From positions 1-58,764 of the forward strand of contig NW_026971456.1 in NCBI RefSeq assembly GCF_963678635.1: 58,764 nucleotides of DNA, written 5' to 3'. This document shows, in pieces, positions 58,492-58,764 of the stretch. The number at the start of each line of letters is the position of its first letter. Position 1 is the stretch's first letter. The notes beneath the pieces are model-generated. The model saw nothing but the letters and a program-made list of their open reading frames with translations. It had not been told where the DNA came from and searched no databases. Made by a program: the position numbers and the translations under genes. The DNA comes from Symsagittifera roscoffensis. Its lineage: Eukaryota > Xenacoelomorpha > Acoela > Convolutidae.

Positions 58492-58764
58492 GTTTCTGCC
58501 TTTCCTTAATTTTAAAGTCGTAATTCAACCGTTTACTGACTTACTTTGATATACATTCAGTTTTTTCTTCGTACAATTTTTTTTTGTTGACTAATGGTGT
58601 CGACGACGAAGTTTTCAAATCTTAAGATCTTCAGATTTGAAAACTTCGTCGTCGACACCATAAGTCAACGAAAAAAAGTTGTACGCAGAAAAATTGAATA
58701 TATATATCAAAATAAGTCAGTAAACGGTTTAATTACGACTTTATAATTAAGGAAACGCAGAAAC
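58492..58764. repeat. near-perfect palindrome, arms 131 bp, cut by window end
   Basis: Left arm 58492-58622 and right arm 58634-58764 are reverse complements with about 90% identity, around an 11-base centre that holds AAGATCTT. Outer ends are gtttctgc / gcagaaac. The right end coincides with the window edge, so arms may be longer. It looks like a foldback or hairpin-type miniature element. Confidence 0.85.

Overview
The window is eukaryotic, AT-rich, repeat-dominated DNA. It has no operon-like gene packing and no rRNA or tRNA gene that I could recognise. Ty3/gypsy and BEL/Pao LTR retroelements, degraded host-like exons with plausible splice sites, and about 19.5 kb of minisatellite together suggest an invertebrate animal genome. 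I cannot name the species. Most coding capacity belongs to mobile elements.

Layout. 1-4865: two decayed copies of an env-like retroelement segment in inverted orientation, meeting near position 3000. 6430-11160: an old plus-strand BEL/Pao pol relic. 11356-11821 and 30331-31057 (minus strand): pieces of one protein-coding locus that I do not recognise, split inside an exon by the next element. 11826-30330 (minus strand): an 18.5-kb Ty3/gypsy-type element with 410-bp TG...CA LTRs that differ at 3 positions and a 4-bp ATTA target-site duplication. 31058-33152 (minus strand): a short, internally deleted gypsy-like element with 242-bp LTRs. About 33640-53130: a 22-bp minisatellite with AT-rich linkers, nested kilobase duplications and a 1.64-kb higher-order repeat. 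53640-57990 (minus strand): a second BEL/Pao relic. 58492-58764: a near-perfect palindrome cut off by the window edge.

The giant element is the most interesting object. In its sense (minus) direction it reads: LTR, 1.25-kb leader with repeated motifs, ORF A (148 aa), ORF B (420 aa, overlapping A by ATGA), gag with zinc knuckle, protease, reverse transcriptase, RNase H, integrase (DD35E), a small membrane ORF, a Pro/Ser/Thr-rich ORF, an env-like glycoprotein, ORF D (starting on another ATGA overlap), a 1.6-kb untranslated region, and the LTR. Gag, pol and env are recognisable. ORFs A, B and D, and the Pro/Ser/Thr-rich ORF, are accessory reading frames I cannot assign to a family. This copy is dead: it has internal stops, frameshifts, an apparent capsid deletion and a small duplication in env. 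The near-identical LTRs still imply a fairly recent insertion.

The env-like pieces at 1-4865 belong to the same or a close element family and include the env/ORF D junction, so the env-ORF D arrangement is not a one-off. The satellite shows no sign of coding. Its many short plus-strand reading frames arise because the 22-bp consensus has no stop in any plus frame.
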